Below the pieces are notes generated by a model, which made no database searches, had not been told where the DNA came from, and saw only the letters and a list, made by a program, of their open reading frames with translations. From Peptococcaceae bacterium BRH_c23 (GTDB lineage Bacteria; Bacillota_B; Desulfitobacteriia; Desulfitobacteriales; Desulfitobacteriaceae): DNA of 6,271 nucleotides. The stretch is from positions 1 to 6,271 of the forward strand of contig LADV01000271.1 in assembly GCA_000961805.1 (NCBI GenBank), in the 5' to 3' direction. Of the stretch, positions 1-5,057 are shown piece after piece (positions within the stretch are counted from its first letter, which is position 1; each line of letters opens with the position of its first letter). Both the position numbers and the translations under genes were made by a program.

Positions 1-84
1 CCCATCTCTTTGAGGCAGGGACTCAACCTGAGGTATATTCAGGAACTGTTAGGGCACAGCAGTTCTAAGACTACTGAGATTTAA
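1..84 (+). pseudogene. 3' fragment of a tyrosine recombinase (Xer/phage-integrase type), frameshifted
   Basis: From about position 25 the frame reads NLRYIQELLGHSSSKTTEI and then stops. This is the conserved C-terminal block of XerC/XerD-like tyrosine recombinases, where the LGH histidine is catalytic and TTEIYTHV normally follows with the nucleophilic tyrosine. The residues HLFEAGT that should come just before are present in another frame at 3-23, so one extra base near position 24 has shifted the frame. The stop at 82-84 falls exactly where the catalytic tyrosine should be. Both defects mean the product cannot be active. The gene also runs off the left edge of the window, so its size and origin (phage, integrative element or chromosome dimer resolution) cannot be told. 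Recognition of the family is strong; the pseudogene reading is inference from the two lesions. Confidence 0.8.
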
Positions 85-87
85 GAA

Positions 88-289
88 GTGGAAAATATTG
101 ACGAAATATTTTTATCAAAAGCCCTTTATGATATATGCCCACTGTCTATTACGAACAACAAAATCATTTATTCAGCTATTGCGCCATTTGATATTACAGC
201 AACCATCAGAGTTTTAGATGACAGTAATTCAATATGGGATAGCGAAGTCAAAGGGTATATTATTACAGAATATAAATCAATTACAATAG
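88..289 (+). pseudogene. Unrecognised coding fragment fused to foreign sequence
   Basis: An open frame starts with GTG at 88 and reads MENIDEIFLSKALYDICPLS and onward for about 67 residues with ordinary AT-rich codon use. It has no family I recognise. There is no good ribosome site before the GTG, and the frame begins four bases after the recombinase stop, so it may be an internal piece of a gene and not a true start. The open frame continues to 423, but from about 290 it runs out of frame across FAD-oxidase coding sequence, so the last 44 residues are an accident of the junction. It could be a real small gene whose 3' end was lost; nothing here decides its function. Confidence 0.3.
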
Positions 290-616
290 GAAGGCGTCCT
301 GGCACCTTTTGGAGACAGTTCCACTGTTGGTATAGGCGGAATAAGTACTGGCGGCGGAATTACGGTTATCCAGCGAACAGCCGGACTGATTTCCGACAAC
401 ATTCTGGCTGCCACCATAGTTGATGCCAATGGTAAGATTTTACACGTCAGCGAAACCGAAAATCCCGACCTGCTATGGGCCATTCGCGGAGGTGGAGGAG
501 GTAACTTCGGTATCATAACCGCCTACACATTTATAATACGCCCTGCTCCTTTTCAAGTCGGAATATTTGAAATAATCTGGCCATGGGAGCAATTGGATAA
601 AGTTATCGATGTATGG
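290..616 (+). pseudogene. Internal fragment of an FAD-linked oxidase (FAD_binding_4 / berberine-bridge-type)
   Basis: In the frame with codons starting at 290 the translation contains STVGIGGISTGGGIT near its start, then DNILAATIVDANGKIL, and ENPDLLWAIRGGGGGNFGII. These are the FAD-binding PCMH signatures of berberine-bridge-like oxidoreductases: the GGxxxGGG glycine stretch and the DLLWAxRGGGGGNFG motif, which hold the flavin. About 109 residues remain from a family of roughly 450, so the N-terminal flavin-attachment region and the whole BBE/substrate domain are missing. A stop (287-289) lies just upstream in frame. Past the tryptophan codon ending at 616 the family pattern ends, and the frame stops at 635-637. 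Base composition is visibly more GC-rich than the flanks. A non-functional internal scrap is the only sensible reading. Confidence 0.85.
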
Positions 617-617
617 A

Positions 618-734
618 TTATTGGTTTACTTTCATGATCATCTCGTCTGGTCAGTTCTCGTCAGCAAATTGCTGGCAACGGGAGTAAGCTTTGTCATCAA
701 TTTTACGGGTAGTCGCTTATTAGTCTTTGCTTAA
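618..734 (+). pseudogene. C-terminal fragment of a GtrA-like membrane protein
   Basis: A frame entering from the oxidase junction reads KLLATGVSFVINFTGSRLLV followed by FA and stops at 732-734. This resembles the last transmembrane helix and tail of GtrA family proteins, small four-helix membrane proteins linked to moving lipid-linked sugars in cell-surface polysaccharide synthesis; their C-termini typically end N-F/L-x-x-x-R-x-x-V-F. Only about 38 residues survive and the other helices are missing. There is no start codon of its own. The family call rests on one short motif and is moderate. The stop lies 29 bases before the next gene's start, so this may originally have been that gene's upstream neighbour. 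Confidence 0.5.
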
Positions 735-763
735 ATATTTTGAAGAAGTAGAGGAAAACACCA

Positions 764-1276
764 ATGTTTCGTAAATTGCGCAATTTACACTTATGGATTG
801 GATTAATCACTTCAATAATAATTCTCTTGGAGGCTGTTACTGGATTAATGCTTGCGCATCCTTCACTCATGGGAATGCAATCAAAAGTACCTGTTATGGA
901 AAAGAATTCTCAGTTTACTTCATCATGGAATCAAAGTATGACAATAGCAGGTCAAGGTATGACAACAGCTAATCAGAGCACATCAATAGCAAATCAAAGC
1001 ACGACAAGTCAAAATACAGAAACTTCCAATACACAAAATTCTAGTTTACAGGGGGAAAGGCAATCTGAAAGGGCAGCCCCGAACTCTGAAGGTTCAAAAA
1101 AACCAGAAGCAGGAAATAGCCTTATGGGAGTCGTTAAAGGACTGCATGCCGGAAAGCTTGGTAATCTGAATATCCAATGGGTAATCGATATTTCAGCGAT
1201 TAGCATGATTATCTTGACTATTTCGGGGATTTATCTTTCCGTTAGGATTTTGAGAGGACAGAAGAAAGCGGAATAA
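764..1276 (+). CDS. PepSY-type two-helix membrane protein
   Basis: A 170-residue protein. The N-terminus RKLRNLHLWIGLITSI leads into a membrane helix (about residues 10-31), and a second helix spans about 139-160. The helices are separated by a long polar loop outside the membrane and followed by a short basic tail. The motif GLHAGKLG (126-133) just before helix 2 and the LHLW start match the PepSY-associated TM family, thought to act at the membrane in controlling proteases or in iron/redox-linked processes; the exact role is not known. The loop is unusual: residues 56-83 are four seven-residue repeats (NQSMTIA type), followed by a Ser/Thr/Asn/Gln-rich stretch. The start is ATG with GAGG (751-754) nine bases upstream. 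The stop lies 18 bases before the possible start of the next gene, suggesting one transcript. It appears intact. Confidence 0.75.
   Translation: MFRKLRNLHLWIGLITSIIILLEAVTGLMLAHPSLMGMQSKVPVMEKNSQFTSSWNQSMTIAGQGMTTANQSTSIANQSTTSQNTETSNTQNSSLQGERQSERAAPNSEGSKKPEAGNSLMGVVKGLHAGKLGNLNIQWVIDISAISMIILTISGIYLSVRILRGQKKAE
929..1012 (+). repeat. Four 21-bp in-frame tandem repeats inside the PepSY-type gene
   Basis: Four degenerate 21-base units start at 929, 950, 971 and 992 and encode NQSMTIA, GQGMTTA, NQSTSIA and NQSTTSQ. The unit length is a multiple of three, so copy-number changes would lengthen or shorten the external loop without breaking the frame. The divergence between units suggests the array is old, not freshly expanded. 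Confidence 0.7.
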
Positions 1277-1294
1277 CAAAGAAAGGAGTAGTCT

Positions 1295-1663
1295 ACGGTT
1301 TTTTTAGCGATAATAATTCAGCATTGTATGCGCCATCTCCAAGAAAACCAGCAAATGGTTCTGACGAGCGATCAGAAAGATAAAATCAAACCGATTCTGC
1401 AACTATTAATGGATACTGCAAATCCAAGTCAAGAATTCCTTCAACAAAAAGCCGAAGCAATCAACGCAGTTTTTACAGAGAAACAAAAGACTTTTTTAAG
1501 TACTAATACTCAGAAAGGAAATCCGAGCGGAAAGAGTCCAGATGGTACGACTCAACCAAAAGACAAACCAAAAGGTCAAAGCGGAGCACCAGATGGCAAT
1601 CAAACTGCTCCTGCAGGCCAATCACAAGACATATTTAAACAAGTTCTAGCTTCTTTAACATAA
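1295..1663 (+). pseudogene. LTxxQ-type exported protein, start and signal peptide apparently lost
   Basis: The frame that ends at 1663 encodes VLTSDQKDKIKPILQLLMDT, then a helical segment, then a Gly/Pro/Gln/Lys-rich linker and a short hydrophobic end. LTxxQ followed by an amphipathic helix recalls Spy/CpxP-like and similar exported helical proteins, which sense or chaperone outside the cytoplasm. Such proteins need a signal peptide, and none is present. A good ribosome site (GAAAGGAG, 1281-1288) sits upstream with ideal spacing to codon ACG at 1295, in frame, where an ATG would be expected. The first in-frame ATG (1328) has no ribosome site and would give a 111-residue cytoplasmic product. 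I infer a deletion or start mutation removed the export signal. The position right after the PepSY-type gene suggests they were a functional pair. A rare non-ATG start cannot be ruled out. Confidence 0.55.
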
Positions 1664-1681
1664 CTTTGATGGGATTTCAGA

Positions 1682-1701
1682 ATTTCAAAGACATTTCAAA
1701 G
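1682..1701. repeat. Two direct copies of ATTTCAAAG spaced one helical turn
   Basis: ATTTCAAAG occurs at 1682-1690 and again at 1693-1701, an 11-base period. The position between the LTxxQ gene stop and the FlxA-like start at 1771 would suit a regulator site, but no protein can be named and such AT-rich repeats can arise by chance. Confidence 0.3.
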
Positions 1702-1770
1702 CTTTACAGTCGATATATACGTAGTACATGATCCGTGATAACAAATATTATGAGAAGAAGGGGATTATTA

Positions 1771-1832
1771 ATGAGTATTTCCGCTATAGGTAGTAGTACT
1801 AGCACTAGCACGACCCAAAGCCTCACCGAAAT
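1771..1832 (+). pseudogene. 5' stub of a second FlxA-like gene
   Basis: ATG at 1771 is preceded by AAGGGG (1758-1763) at seven bases, a convincing start. The product begins MSISAIGSSTSTSTTQSLTE, the Ser/Thr-rich opening typical of small FlxA-like proteins. It closely resembles in style the opening of the complete FlxA-like gene on the other strand at 4572 (MNISSVSSTSNSSYTLG). The coiled-coil part that should follow is missing: after about 20 codons the sequence turns into unrelated residues and runs into the 3' end of the EamA gene, with the frame closing only at 1956. I read it as a gene truncated by a deletion or rearrangement whose junction lies between about 1830 and 1882. The role of FlxA-like proteins is unknown beyond an association with flagellar regulons in some bacteria. 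Confidence 0.55.
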
Positions 1833-1858
1833 CTTGGCATGTTATAAACTATTTCGGT
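1825..1858. terminator. Weak hairpin between the FlxA stub and the EamA gene
   Basis: ACCGAAAT (1825-1832) and ATTTCGGT (1851-1858) form an eight-base inverted repeat with an 18-base loop. On the + strand it is followed by a moderately T-rich stretch. It lies just beyond the EamA stop as read on the - strand, but no T-run follows in that direction. It may be a remnant terminator; the long loop and short stem make this uncertain. Confidence 0.3.
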
Positions 1859-1882
1859 CTTATTCTATTAACTTACAGCAAT

Positions 1883-2809
1883 TCAAACGACCTTATCATG
1901 AACTTTCAAAGAAATGGCTCTCGATTCCTGACGCGTCGCCAAATAAACGCCAGTAATGACAATGGCGGCACACATTAATTTAATCAGAGTGATCGATTCA
2001 CCTAAGATTGTCACAGACTGGATAATTGTAAAGATAGGGACTAGATTTATAAAAACCGCGGTGCGAGGAGCACCAATGCGTTGAATGGCAATCGCCTGGA
2101 AAAGGTAGCCCAAAACTGAGGCAAACACGCTCATATATAAAATGGAGAGCCATCCTCTTGCTGTCGTTGTAGATAGATATGTGGCTGGATTTTCCCACAA
2201 GACGAAAGGAACGGAAATAACAACACAGATCAAGAATGTATAAGCTGTGACCATGAACGGCGTTAGCTGATATTGCTTCATATAACGTCGGCTTAGAAGG
2301 GAATAGGTCGCAATGCAAAAGACTCCGATCAGCATCAGAAAATCACCATAATTCATTTGAAATTGGGAAATTACCTGCAAATCCCCATTTGTAATGAAGA
2401 GAAAGACACCAATGAAAGACAGAAAAATGCCAAATACTCTTAAAGTAGTTAATCGTTCGCCAAAGAACATGGCTGCCAGAAGGGTCGTGAGCATGGGATT
2501 AATAGCTCCGATCAGCGACGAATTGATCGCCGTGGTATAGTTTAGGGACGTAAAAAATAGGGCGTGATAACAAAAGGTGCCAAGGAATCCAAGCAGGAGA
2601 AGTGCCGCCCATTGTTTTCCGCGCGGGAAAAGGTTTCTGGGCTCTTTAAGGTACAGAATTGTAAAGATAAACGGCAATGCGAATAAAAAGCGAAAGAAAG
2701 TCAGGGCAAACGGTGGAAATTCTTGTACGGAGAATTTTCCGGTTATAAATGCGCCGGACCAAAGAATACTGGTCAGCACCATGAGCAAACGGACCTGTTT
2801 ATCGGACAT
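1883..2809 (-). CDS. DMT-superfamily transporter (two EamA domains)
   Basis: A 308-residue very hydrophobic protein, the usual length for the drug/metabolite transporter family, with ten predicted membrane helices in two EamA repeats (about residues 6-137 and 150-288). Family marks include ILWSGAFITGKFSVQEFPP at the start, the AINPMLTTLLAAMFFGERL stretch closing repeat 1, and VPIFTIIQSVTILGESITL closing repeat 2, where a conserved Glu sits in each GE(R/S) turn. Members export metabolites, amino acids or drugs; the substrate cannot be told. I prefer ATG at 2809 over the TTG at 2812 because the ribosome site AGGGGGAG (2817-2824) then sits seven bases away. The TrmB-type gene lies 50 bases upstream on the same strand with no terminator visible between them, so they probably share a transcript. 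The gene appears intact. Confidence 0.9.
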   Translation of the reverse strand: MSDKQVRLLMVLTSILWSGAFITGKFSVQEFPPFALTFFRFLFALPFIFTILYLKEPRNLFPRGKQWAALLLLGFLGTFCYHALFFTSLNYTTAINSSLIGAINPMLTTLLAAMFFGERLTTLRVFGIFLSFIGVFLFITNGDLQVISQFQMNYGDFLMLIGVFCIATYSLLSRRYMKQYQLTPFMVTAYTFLICVVISVPFVLWENPATYLSTTTARGWLSILYMSVFASVLGYLFQAIAIQRIGAPRTAVFINLVPIFTIIQSVTILGESITLIKLMCAAIVITGVYLATRQESRAISLKVHDKVV

Positions 2810-2862
2810 CAAACTTCTCCCCCTAATGGTTATTCGACGATAACATTCATATTAGTTGTTTC

Positions 2863-3675
2863 TCAAAAGCTAGATGGCAACACTTTTCGATCGAAAAATG
2901 CCTCCATCTCAGGCAAAATCCAATTATCAAGTTGTTTTCCTTGTTCTTTAATGAGACGATTTACTAATACGTCGTGCCAAACATAATCCTCAAGCAAATA
3001 AATATGTACAGTATCATCAGTAAAAAATGCATTACTGTCACGTTCAGCAGAATGGCCGTATAGTAGTTCGCGACTATCTACCGAAAGAATAAACCAATTT
3101 TCTGAACGTAAAGAGGACATGTATTCGTTATGGCGATGACTATAAAGACCCTCAAGAGGCTGAAAAACCTCAAAAGTTATGCCGCGTACCCGGCGGCCGT
3201 TTTGTATTGCCTGCTGTAGGTCCGGCAGCAGTTCATTGTACATCGTATCCCAGATTGATAGGATTACTTGATTTTGTGCCCGGCGAATCAAAATGCGGCA
3301 AAATGCTAAAATGTTATCTCTTCCTCGCAGAGTAGAAATATAAGTATCCTGCTTTTCTCCTTGGTTCTCAATCGCTTTTAACTCTTTTTCGGCAAGAGAG
3401 AAATCGGTTAGCCAGCTATTTCGCATTTTTTCGAGAAAGACGCTTACTGGCAAACCTGTGTAGGTTTTTAACCCTTCAGCATTTTCTTCAATCATCACTA
3501 TTCCCTGCTCAACCAAAGATTCTAAGGTATCATAAATTCTAGCTCTGGGAATACCGGATACTTTACTAACCGAGGAGGCATGGGAAGATCCACTTCTTAC
3601 AAGAGCTTGATACGCTTTGGATTCGTATTGAGTAAACCCGAATCGTTGAAGGATCTCGCTTAAGTCTCGATCCAT
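2863..3675 (-). CDS. TrmB-family transcriptional regulator
   Basis: A 270-residue protein. Residues 5-60 are a winged helix-turn-helix of the TrmB type: LQRFGFTQYESKAYQALVRS opens the domain, and IPRARIYDTLESL (42-54) is the DNA-reading helix. A short coiled linker follows, and residues from about 105 form the C-terminal PLD-like/sugar-binding region found in TrmB regulators, which commonly bind sugars or other small ligands. The length fits the shorter bacterial members. ATG at 3675 has AAAGGAG (3684-3690) eight bases upstream. It is the first gene of the likely operon with the EamA transporter, so a natural inference is that it controls that exporter and itself. A sigma-A-like promoter and a palindrome lie upstream (3721-3773). 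The ligand is unknown. Confidence 0.9.
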   Translation of the reverse strand: MDRDLSEILQRFGFTQYESKAYQALVRSGSSHASSVSKVSGIPRARIYDTLESLVEQGIVMIEENAEGLKTYTGLPVSVFLEKMRNSWLTDFSLAEKELKAIENQGEKQDTYISTLRGRDNILAFCRILIRRAQNQVILSIWDTMYNELLPDLQQAIQNGRRVRGITFEVFQPLEGLYSHRHNEYMSSLRSENWFILSVDSRELLYGHSAERDSNAFFTDDTVHIYLLEDYVWHDVLVNRLIKEQGKQLDNWILPEMEAFFDRKVLPSSF

Positions 3676-3720
3676 TGCTTAAGCTCCTTTCTATTCAAAA
3701 TAGTTGATTCTATCCATGTA

Positions 3721-3734
3721 ACTACTGAAGTAGT
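3721..3734. promoter_or_regulatory. Candidate TrmB operator (palindrome)
   Basis: ACTACTGAAGTAGT is a perfect six-base inverted repeat with a two-base centre. It lies about +4 to +17 from the inferred - strand transcription start, a classic repressor position. It contains TACT and AGTA half-sites, as in the published archaeal TrmB site TACTNNNAGTA, with one base less between them. A third half-site (AGTAGT, 3765-3770) overlaps the -35 box. Autoregulation of the operon is inference. Confidence 0.5.
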
Positions 3735-3744
3735 ATCATCATAA

Positions 3745-3773
3745 ATTGTACCAATCATTAGTACAGTAGTCAA
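3745..3773 (-). promoter_or_regulatory. Sigma-A-type promoter of the TrmB-EamA operon
   Basis: Read on the - strand, TTGACT (3773-3768) is followed by exactly 17 bases and then TACAAT (3750-3745). These are five-of-six matches to both housekeeping boxes at the ideal spacing. Transcription would start near 3738, leaving an untranslated leader of about 62 bases before the TrmB-type start codon at 3675. No competing promoter on this strand looks as good. Confidence 0.75.
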
Positions 3774-3780
3774 TCACAAT

Positions 3781-3954
3781 AACTTGGTTATTAATCGCTT
3801 CCTTTGCCACTTAGGCTTATTAAATCGTTCTTTTCATATGTGAACTAATTTTGCATGGTTGTTCAGCGTTGTCCATTTTTATATTAATAGAAATGGTTCA
3901 AAAAATAAGACTAATTTTTGGAGGAGTATTTAGGAAAAAAGTAGAAAGTTTATA
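3781..3954. other. Non-coding stretch before the structured leader
   Basis: About 170 AT-rich bases with no open frame of note. Possible + strand promoter-like boxes exist (TTGTTC followed by an A/T-rich -10-like TATTAA near 3890), but they are too poor to call alone. It presumably holds the promoter for the truncated gene whose start remains at 4049. Confidence 0.3.
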
Positions 3955-4048
3955 AAGGCGGTTGGTTGCTCAAATAATTGGAATTGCATAAGGATGTCGG
4001 GTAACCGGCCTCTCTACCGTAACTAAGAAATCAACAAGGAGAAAAAAT
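3955..4048 (+). promoter_or_regulatory. Leader with GNRA-capped hairpin upstream of a lost gene
   Basis: This leader is more GC-rich than its surroundings and ends in a very good ribosome site (AAGGAG, 4036-4041) seven bases before ATG 4049. It contains GTCGG-GTAA-CCGGC (3996-4009), a five-base-pair hairpin closed by a GNRA-type tetraloop, followed by CCTCTCTACCG, which can pair in part with the same region. That organisation resembles cis-acting structured leaders, but I could not match it to a riboswitch class I know, and the adenine-rich conserved core of the cyclic-di-GMP type is absent. It may be an unclassified leader or an ordinary hairpin. The gene it served is missing. Confidence 0.3.
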
Positions 4049-4077
4049 ATGAAAAATGTGTTGCTATTATTACAGTT
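4049..4077 (+). pseudogene. First codons of a gene interrupted by an IS3-like end
   Basis: ATG with AAGGAG at seven bases is one of the best translation starts in the window, but only MKNVLLLLQ is native; the frame then enters the IS end and stops at 4133-4135. The hydrophobic opening after a Lys would fit a signal peptide or membrane segment. The rest of the gene is not found to the right of the IS remnant, where an oppositely oriented gene begins, so it was deleted along with most of the element. Function unknown. Confidence 0.5.
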
Positions 4078-4107
4078 TGAAGTGAGACCTATATCCCAGA
4101 CAAAAAC

Positions 4108-4166
4108 ACTAAAATTCCCTCCCATGCTAGAATGATATTTCAATCACCATGGGAGGGAATTTTAGT
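4108..4166. repeat. Perfect 19-bp inverted repeat near the IS end, enclosing the transposase ribosome site
   Basis: ACTAAAATTCCCTCCCATG (4108-4126) and its exact reverse complement (4148-4166) are separated by a 21-base loop. The right arm contains GGGAGGG (4151-4157), the only ribosome-site-like sequence before the transposase start (TTG 4166), and its last base is the first base of that start codon. In RNA read through from outside the element the hairpin would bury the ribosome site, whereas a promoter starting inside the loop would not form it. Some other insertion sequences are known to limit translation from impinging transcripts in this way. No T-run follows, so it is not a standard terminator. 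Confidence 0.85.
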
Positions 4167-4282
4167 TGAAAAATAGGCGAGCAACAAAAAAGGTACCATA
4201 TGGAAATCAAATTGAGGCTATTCGACTTCATTTGGAGGAAGGAGTTCCGTACAAATCGATCACAGCCAAACTTGGAAGTTAA
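4166..4282 (+). pseudogene. N-terminal stub of an IS3-type OrfA transposase
   Basis: TTG at 4166 (spaced eight bases from GGGAGGG) opens a frame reading KKVPYGNQIEAIRLHLEEG and then VPYKSITAKLG before a stop at 4280-4282. The HLEEGxxYKSIxAKLG helix-turn-helix is the DNA-binding start of IS3-family OrfA, whose full length is about 90-130 residues. About 38 residues remain. The last residue and stop come from the adjoining sequence that ends the FlxA-like gene on the other strand. Translation would begin at the edge of the hairpin described at 4108-4166. Confidence 0.7.
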
Positions 4283-4572
4283 GCTTGAATATCAAGTATG
4301 TTATCGCTTGAAATAGTCGCAGTCTTTGTTTCTTGTGTACTAGTACTACTTTGGTTGGACTTCTTTGCTTGTATTTGGGCTTGAATTTGTACTATCTGAG
4401 CTTGTAATAATTGAATTGTTTCCTGTTTTGTTTTCTTATCATCTTTACTTTGAGTCTCAGTTTCGATTTGGCTCTGAAGTAGTTTTATTCGACTTAAAAG
4501 TTGTTTTACATCACTATCATTTCCTAAGGTATAAGAACTGTTAGATGTTGAAGAAACTGAAGATATGTTCAT
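4279..4572 (-). CDS. FlxA-like coiled-coil protein
   Basis: A 97-residue protein with a Ser/Thr/Asn-rich start (MNISSVSSTSNSSYTLG), then a long charged coiled coil (about residues 22-75: heptads built on Leu/Ile with many Gln/Lys, SRIKLLQSQIETETQSKDDK and LLQAQIVQIQAQIQAKK), and a Ser/Thr-rich tail ending in ILDIQA. This order fits FlxA-like family proteins of clostridia. In E. coli FlxA belongs to the flagellar regulon, but no molecular role is known. ATG at 4572 has CGGAGG (4582-4587) nine bases upstream. The stop overlaps the last codons of the dead IS stub on the opposite strand, so the tail may have been redefined by that junction. A stub of a similar gene lies at 1771. No clear promoter was found. 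Confidence 0.75.
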   Translation of the reverse strand: MNISSVSSTSNSSYTLGNDSDVKQLLSRIKLLQSQIETETQSKDDKKTKQETIQLLQAQIVQIQAQIQAKKSNQSSTSTQETKTATISSDNILDIQA

Positions 4573-4688
4573 TAATTAAAACCTCCGCAAATTTATTAGG
4601 CTTAAGCTACTTTACTATACAAATCTGAAACATGGCTGAAACTAAACTGAAAGTTTGCTGAAGATTAGTATTAATTTGTTGTTTGATT
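4573..4688. other. Upstream region of the FlxA-like gene, no further gene
   Basis: AT-rich DNA between the FlxA-like start and the mutM remnant. A TATAGT (- strand, about 4614-4619) with a poor -35 match is the only promoter hint. I found no flagellar-type sigma promoter here. Confidence 0.3.
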
Positions 4689-4879
4689 CAAGCAGGAATC
4701 GATGCCCAGGGCACATCCTTCGGGATTACCGGGATGCCAATGGGGATAAAGGATCCTTTGAACAAGCCTTACAAGTGTACGGACGGGGTGGGGAACCCTG
4801 CAAAGTCTGTGGGCAGACGTTAGAACGCATTCGACTCGCTGGGCGGACAACGGTTTATTGTTCGATGTGTCAGAGGTAA
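4689..4879 (+). pseudogene. mutM: 3' fragment of mutM/fpg (formamidopyrimidine-DNA glycosylase), frameshifted
   Basis: The frame ending at 4879 reads DYRDANGDKGSFEQALQVYG and then CKVCGQTLERIRLAGRTTVY followed by CSMCQR. This is the C-terminal zinc finger of Fpg/MutM, a base-excision glycosylase that removes oxidised purines. All four zinc cysteines are present in C-x2-C-x16-C-x2-C spacing. The expected preceding residues IDAQGTSF are present one frame off at 4698-4721, so a base was lost near 4720 (TTC CGG read as TTCGG). The catalytic N-terminal proline/glutamate, the helix-two-turn-helix and about 220 residues are missing. This is a dead 3' end; a working copy should exist elsewhere, since mutM is normally single-copy next to polA or coaE. 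Confidence 0.85.
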
Positions 4880-5016
4880 GAATTGAAATGAGATGGATGT
4901 AAATTTGCCCGATCAAGGGATCCTTGTAGCCTTTACACAGGAATACAAACTACTGGTGGGAACCTTTGTATAGTTGTAATTGATTTCAATCAATGCTCTT
5001 TCGAAAAAGAAAACAA
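4880..5016. other. Non-coding stretch between mutM remnant and terminator
   Basis: No open frame with a ribosome site is visible on either strand. The sequence has mixed composition and may include the native 3' flank of the mutM fragment. Confidence 0.3.
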
Positions 5017-5057
5017 TTAAAGGCTAGGGAAGTAGAACCCCTAGCCTTTAAAATTTT
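5017..5057. terminator. Strong Rho-independent terminator
   Basis: TTAAAGGCTAGGG (5017-5029) pairs perfectly over 13 bases with CCCTAGCCTTTAA (5039-5051) around a nine-base loop, and the + strand continues AATTTT. On the - strand the stem is followed by a T-rich stretch, so it may stop transcription both ways. It would insulate the mutM side from the IS91 side. Confidence 0.8.

Larger units (their letters stand above)
4078..4282 (+). mobile_element. Left-end remnant of an IS3-family-like insertion sequence
   Basis: The remnant appears to begin at TGAAGTGAGACC (4078), consistent with the 5'-TG ends of the family, and carries the first 38 codons of an OrfA transposase. It stops abruptly where the 3' end of the FlxA-like gene begins. 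The right end, OrfB and any target duplication are absent, so the element is dead. The exact left boundary is inferred from where the interrupted gene stops making sense. Confidence 0.6.

Noticed and set aside
88..423. Single 111-residue protein over 88-423
   Set aside because: From about 290 it runs out of frame over clear FAD-oxidase coding sequence, so only the first part can be native.
277..516. Minus-strand open frame rich in proline
   Set aside because: It is the antisense of the glycine-rich FAD-binding motif and has no ribosome site.
1709..1716. Flagellar sigma-D-like -10 (GTCGATAT) before the FlxA-like stub
   Set aside because: No TAAA-type -35 element at the required 15-base spacing; the nearest candidates are 8 or 19 bases away.
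1998..2843. Open frames overlapping the EamA gene (1998-2318 minus, 2577-2843 plus)
   Set aside because: Shadows of the strongly conserved EamA coding frame.
2723..2986. Plus-strand open frame spanning the EamA/TrmB junction
   Set aside because: It overlaps both real genes in antisense, with no family resemblance or ribosome site.
3955..4048. Cyclic-di-GMP-I (GEMM) riboswitch
   Set aside because: The GGTAACCGG-like piece is suggestive, but the conserved GCAAA segments and second helix of that class are absent.
4671..4916. Minus-strand open frame over the mutM fragment
   Set aside because: Antisense shadow of the recognisable zinc-finger coding sequence.
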